A stretch of DNA of 5,668 nt from assembly GCA_012511085.1 (NCBI GenBank), contig JAAZGU010000074.1, forward strand, positions 1 to 5,668, written 5' to 3'. Positions within the stretch are counted from its first letter, which is position 1; each line of letters starts with the position of its first letter. The position numbers were made by a program, and so were the translations under genes. Below are positions 4,624 to 5,668 of the stretch, piece by piece. The notes under the pieces were generated by a model that searched no databases, was not told where the DNA came from, and saw only the letters and a program-made list of their open reading frames with translations. This DNA is from Erysipelothrix sp. (lineage in GTDB: Bacteria > Bacillota_I > Bacilli_A > Erysipelotrichales > Erysipelotrichaceae).

Positions 4624-5668
4624 CAATCATACTTGCTTCCCACACTGGGTTGGGTTCAATGTCCATTAAATCACATAAGCTGGCGGCCACGTTGGCTAAG
4701 CCAAAGTTTCCTGCTTTTAATTTCACATCTTTGTTCATGACGATGAATGGTACGGGATTTAATGTGTGAGATGTTTTCGGTCTAAATGGTTCGCCAACTT
4801 TTGCTTTTTCAAACATTTCATCGGCATTACCATGATCCGCAACAATCACTAAGATACCGTTAACTGCATCCACTGCCCGTTTGAGGCGGCTCAACATTAA
4901 ATCAACAGTTTCCACGCTAATTTGTGTCGCAAGGAAATTGCCAGAGTGTCCAACCATATCGCCATTAGGATAATTAATGCGCAAGAAGTCATACTCTTTT
5001 GACAACACGGCTTCGATTAACTTGTCGGTAATTTCTGCCGCTTTCATCCATGGACGTTGTTCAAACGGTACTAAATCAGAGGTCACTTCCACAAAGGTTT
5101 CAAGTTCTTCACTAAACTTTTCAGTTTTATTACCATTCCAGAAATAGGTCATGTGTCCAAATTTTTGGGTTTCAGAGATTGCATACATTTTAATATCATG
5201 TTTAATTAAATGTTCAGTCAATGTGTTTTTAATGCGTGGTGGATTGACAAGGTAACGATGCGGTATATGTAAGTCACCGTCGTATTCAAGCATGCCTGCG
5301 TATTTAATGTTTGGTAAAACACGTTCAAACTTATCAAAATTGTTCTCTTCGAAGGCGCGTGATATTTCAAGGGCACGGTCACCTCTGAAGTTAAAGAAGA
5401 TCACACTGTCATGATCTTGGATGCGGCCCACAGGCTCTCCATCTTTTTCAATCACAAAGGGGTCCAGGTATTGATCAGAGACATCCACACGGTCGCGATT
5501 TTCTAAAATTGCCTGTGTAGCGCTTTTAAAACGTGCTCCTTCACCTAATACATGGGTCTTCCACCCTAGTTCCACCATGAACCATTCGGCTTCGTAGCGG
5601 TCCATTGTAACCTTCATGCGACCACCACCACTGGCGATGCGTGCATCAAAATGTTCATCATTTAAAGC
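4616..5668 (-). CDS. gpmI: 2,3-bisphosphoglycerate-independent phosphoglycerate mutase, C-terminal 350 residues (5' end outside window)
   Basis: This enzyme interconverts 3- and 2-phosphoglycerate in glycolysis, using two metal ions (usually manganese) and a phosphoserine intermediate. The frame is open to the window edge: 17 residues (ALNDEHFDARIASGGGR) precede the Met at 5617, which is internal. Family members have about 510-560 residues, so roughly 160-210 are missing, including the catalytic serine. Counting from the edge, the visible residues are the substrate arginines of FNFRGDR (R95, R98), KFGHMTYFWNGN (K169), NGDMVGH (D237, H241), ADHGN (D278, H279) and SHT (H301), so the metal sites on this side are complete. 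RIASGGGRMKVTMDRY and AISETQKFGHMTYFWNGN resemble the plant-type branch rather than the common bacterial form, which has SGRYYAMDRD. Its terminator makes it a transcription unit separate from dhaKL. Confidence 0.95.
   Translation of the reverse strand, partial: ALNDEHFDARIASGGGRMKVTMDRYEAEWFMVELGWKTHVLGEGARFKSATQAILENRDRVDVSDQYLDPFVIEKDGEPVGRIQDHDSVIFFNFRGDRALEISRAFEENNFDKFERVLPNIKYAGMLEYDGDLHIPHRYLVNPPRIKNTLTEHLIKHDIKMYAISETQKFGHMTYFWNGNKTEKFSEELETFVEVTSDLVPFEQRPWMKAAEITDKLIEAVLSKEYDFLRINYPNGDMVGHSGNFLATQISVETVDLMLSRLKRAVDAVNGILVIVADHGNADEMFEKAKVGEPFRPKTSHTLNPVPFIVMNKDVKLKAGNFGLANVAASLCDLMDIEPNPVWEASMIEA

Noticed and set aside
5615..5617. Met at 5617 as the start of the phosphoglycerate mutase
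   Set aside because: The frame stays open upstream with family sequence (RIASGGGR), so the Met is internal and the gene is cut by the window edge.
357..5668. Mycoplasma-type code with TGA read as tryptophan
   Set aside because: The ABC ATPase TGA lies in an ATGA overlap and the mutase TGA lies in its terminator, so both act as stops; TGG codes for Trp, for example at the end of dhaK.
1..5668. CRISPR array, insertion sequence, tRNA or phage attachment site
   Set aside because: No spaced direct repeats, transposase-like frames, cloverleaf-like sequence or flanking duplications were seen on either strand.

Overview
The window looks like a chromosomal segment from a low-GC bacterium of the Bacillota/Mycoplasmatota type. 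The evidence is AT-rich DNA, AAAGGAGG-type ribosome binding sites, sigma-A-like promoters, hairpin plus U-run terminators, and single-domain Gram-positive-type dihydroxyacetone kinase proteins. The standard genetic code fits: two genes end in TGA, and the Trp codons examined are TGG. I cannot name the species. No mobile element, CRISPR array, tRNA or rRNA was seen. No gene-free stretch exceeds 300 bases; the longest is 226 bases, at 2231-2456.

Layout. Positions 1-360 (minus) hold the N-terminal part of a membrane protein. It is translationally coupled (ATGA overlap) to an ABC-type ATPase (357-1082, minus), so the two form an exporter-like ABC operon. This operon has its own extended -10 promoter and a leader of about 114 nt with a striking inverted repeat. 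Directly upstream on the same strand lies a membrane-embedded XRE-family regulator (1250-2230, minus) with its own terminator. A dyad-rich divergent intergenic region (2231-2456) separates it from dhaM (2457-2849, plus). dhaM runs tail to tail into the dhaK-dhaL operon (4469 to 2882, minus), and a bidirectional terminator lies between them. The right end holds the C-terminal 350 residues of a cofactor-independent phosphoglycerate mutase (4616-5668, minus), which is cut by the window edge.

How the genes work together. DhaK binds dihydroxyacetone covalently, DhaL carries ADP and phosphorylates it, and DhaM recharges DhaL-ADP with phosphate from PEP via EI and HPr. All three parts are present, but dhaM has been split off under its own strong promoter on the opposite strand. 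The dihydroxyacetone phosphate product enters lower glycolysis, where the mutase interconverts 3- and 2-phosphoglycerate on the way to PEP, the phosphate donor for DhaM. The dhaKL promoter overlaps a cre-like sequence, which suggests CcpA-type catabolite control; none was found at dhaM. The ABC operon and the XRE membrane regulator may form a separate sensing/export module.

The most unusual signals are in the non-coding DNA. Three of the four predicted promoters are followed, within a few bases of the expected start site, by an inverted repeat able to form a 5'-terminal mRNA hairpin. In the ABC operon leader, the hairpin loop region carries CUCCUUU, complementary to that operon's own Shine-Dalgarno sequence.
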